In this document: positions 62,040-64,000 of the stretch, piece after piece
Layout: each line of letters opens with the position of its first letter
Position numbering within the stretch: position 1 is the stretch's first letter
From: Epiperipatus broadwayi
Lineage: Eukaryota; Onychophora; Udeonychophora; Euonychophora; Peripatidae
Length of the DNA: 64,000 nucleotides
Direction of reading: 5' to 3'
Assembly (NCBI GenBank): GCA_028023455.1
Contig: JAQFVV010000023.1
Location: 62,001 to 126,000, forward strand
Notes under the pieces: model-generated
The model's database searches: none
What the model was told of the DNA's origin: nothing
Seen by the model: only the letters and a program-made list of their open reading frames with translations
Program-made: the position numbers and the translations under genes

Positions 62040-63650
62040 CAGAAATTAGCTGATAATCTTACATTTAACATCTTATTTCACAATGAACTTAGTAGAGTGC
62101 ATTCAACATAAGTATGATCATATATATCAATTAGGGAGTATAGAATCAGTTAAAGTTAAAAATGGGATGGGAATAGGGCAAGGATGCCCTATGTCACTTA
62201 ATTTTTTTATTGTATTTGAGAGAAATGGATAGAGTAATAGAAAGACTAGAAAGAGGCATAGAGATACCATTAATAGGTGGCAAGGGAGTATATACCTTTT
62301 TGGGTCTTTTATTTGTGGATGATGTCTTTTTGAGTACAGAATGAGGGGAAGATATGGAAGTTATGCTGAAAACATGAGCAAGGGTGAATAAAGAGATGGG
62401 GATTACATTTAATGAAGAAAAATCAAAAGTAATGATGATTGATACTGGGAAAAAGAACTTTTTTTTTTATTAGAGAATGTAAAGTTAAGTGTGGTGAATA
62501 GGTATAACTATCTGGAAATCATCTTAAGTAATCAGAGAAATTGCTTGGATGAATGGGAGAAAAAATTGATACATGAAGCAAAGAAAAGAAAGGGACTGAT
62601 AAAGAAATTAACAGTGCTTTAATATAATAAATATGATGTAGCTAGATTTGTATGGAAGGGAGTGGCAGTAGCAGGGTTAACATATATGGTAATGATGCGT
62701 TATGTGTAAGTAAAGAGGTATTAAATTACTTAGAAAAAGTGCAAAGAGAAGTAGAAAGACATGCATTAGATGCAGATGTGTGGATAGCAAAGGAGGCAAT
62801 TCAAGGAGAAATGGGATGGTCACGTTTTTATATGAAAGACGCAAAAAGCAAAATGAAAATGTTCGATAGATTGCAGTTTATGGATAATAAGAGAATAACC
62901 AAAATAGTATTTAATTGGGTTATGAGTAAAGGGAAGGCAACAAGATGGTTGAGAAAGGTGGTACAGTATGCAGATGATTTGAATAAAGAATTTATCTCAG
63001 TATACTTAGACAAAAGGTGGGATGATTGTGTTAGAATTATTTAGTGTAATAGTTGCAAGAAATGGGATATAAGGATAGATGCATTAATAAAGAATAGGGA
63101 CTTGGAGAGATGGAGAGCTAGTATGGAGAGTAAAAAAATAAATATATAGAAATAAACAGAATATTGGGTGTGAACTAATTTATTATAATAGCAAGAAAAA
63201 TAGTTTACTGTTTAAGGCTCAAACATGATCTTTAGCAACAAGTGAATATACTCATAAATGGAAAAAAGTGGGTGATTTAGTCTTATACGTTGTGGAAGAA
63301 AGGCATAGAAAATATTAGGCATCTGTTAAGTGAATGTAAATGCTTGCAAGTAGAAAGGGCACAAATAATTAAGTTGTGGGAAAATAAATATAAACAAAGT
63401 GATTATATAGAAGGTGGGTTCTTGGTTTTTATGCTGGATTTGGGAAAAGATAAGAGGGATTTAGATAAAAGGCTATAGAGTTGACAAAGATTATGTTGTG
63501 GAAATAGGATGGAGCAGCATAGAGAAGAATATGGGAAAAACTTAGGGTGGGGAATGAAAAGAAAGGTAAAGTGGCTAACAGGTTTTCCTGAGCATGGTAG
63601 CCGAGAGATTCCTGACTCCGGAAAAAAAAAAGACACTGTGCATTGCATCT
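62040..63650 (+). pseudogene. Decayed LINE, family B: RT and C-terminal region
   Basis: The plus strand reads, across frames, KNGMGIGQGCPMSLNFF (RT motif B, about 62160-62210), IPLIGGKGVYTF-LLFVDDVFLS (motif C, catalytic DD kept, about 62265-62335), GITFNEEKSKVMMID (about 62400-62440) and a Y-YLE block. Then comes an open frame 62652-63044 with LEKVQREVERHALDAD, AKEAIQGEMGWSRF and DKRWDDCVRII, typical of the post-RT region of one LINE type where the conserved text is close to LGA...EA-GELGWS. A last block, NIRHLLSECKCLQVERAQI (63304-63360), is the zinc-knuckle-like end. Frameshifts occur near 62225 and between 62460 and 62650, and stops are frequent. The 3' end is near the A9 run at about 63622. 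Clade not assigned; it differs from the other three LINEs here. Confidence 0.72.
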
Positions 63651-64000
63651 CATGATTATTAAATTAAATTGTTCCTAAATACTGCCTTAGCTATTTTGAA
63701 TTTCTATTTAATCAAAGTAAAAAATGGAAGATGCCACTACATGCAAATAATCATTGTTTGATACTCGAGCTTACAGTAAGTATCATAACTGGGTTAGAGG
63801 AGGAAAATTTGATAACATTAATGAATAACCTTTTAAAAAATATATACAATAGGAAATGTTAATAGAAAGAAAATTAATTTTTATGAATTAATATAGAAAT
63901 GAGATATATAGGTTAGATCATAATTGTGAAAAATAGGCGAAAAGTAGATAAGTTGGTTAGTGAACAAAAAGTTTTAAAAAATAAATATAATTTTTTTAAG
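63651..64000. other. No identifiable feature
   Basis: A+T-rich sequence up to the window end. Confidence 0.5.

Overview
This is eukaryotic, almost certainly metazoan, intergenic DNA. It is very A+T-rich, full of (TA)n and other simple repeats, and shows no operons, no bacterial ribosome-binding sites and no intact open reading frame longer than about 360 codons. I found no host protein-coding gene, rRNA or functional tRNA. Every recognisable protein fragment comes from a retroelement. The mix (an RTE-type LINE, a CR1/L2-like LINE with a C-terminal zinc finger, two other LINE types, Penelope-like elements, tRNA-derived SINEs, foldback repeats) fits an invertebrate, possibly a lophotrochozoan, but the species cannot be fixed from the sequence.

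Layout. 1-1200: 3' end of LINE family 'A' (+). 1397-4706: nearly complete, recently dead RTE-type LINE (-) between 12-bp target duplications; a second 3' scrap lies at 5.2-5.4 kb. 6654-8565: long terminal-repeat-like element (LTR-like 'E', +) carrying a duplicated 415-bp block. 14.1-16.1 kb: tRNA-derived SINE and a decayed Penelope-like element (PLE). 16.8-17.7 kb: tandem repeat and a MITE-like end. 18911-19489: foldback element with 13-bp target duplications. 21809-23045: retroposed, polyadenylated copy with 15-bp target duplications. 23706-24554: two PLE 3' ends joined as a 415-bp-arm palindrome. 27855-28197: another foldback. 30.9-31.65 kb: second copy of LINE family A (-). 33.6-37.7 kb: old LINE (-) interrupted by a half foldback unit and by an 880-bp foldback. 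42060-44254: LTR-like 'A' (+). 45474-48784: foldback with 14-bp target duplications, itself split by LTR-like 'B' (-). 48861-51596: LTR-like 'C' (-). 52.6-53.2 kb: direct repeats holding foldback core sequence. 53239-54933: LTR-like 'D' (-). 61823-61983: near-perfect small palindrome. 62.04-63.65 kb: decayed LINE (+). The remaining stretches show nothing I can identify.

The two most unusual systems are (1) a family of five non-coding, 1.7-2.7 kb TG...CA elements with internal TATA boxes, sited mostly in (TA)n tracts and best explained as very long solo LTRs of an LTR retrotransposon whose coding part is absent here; and (2) a family of SINE-like foldback elements with tRNA-like outer ends and 13-14 bp target duplications. 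Both rest on comparisons by eye within the window and need alignment and genome-wide copy searches.
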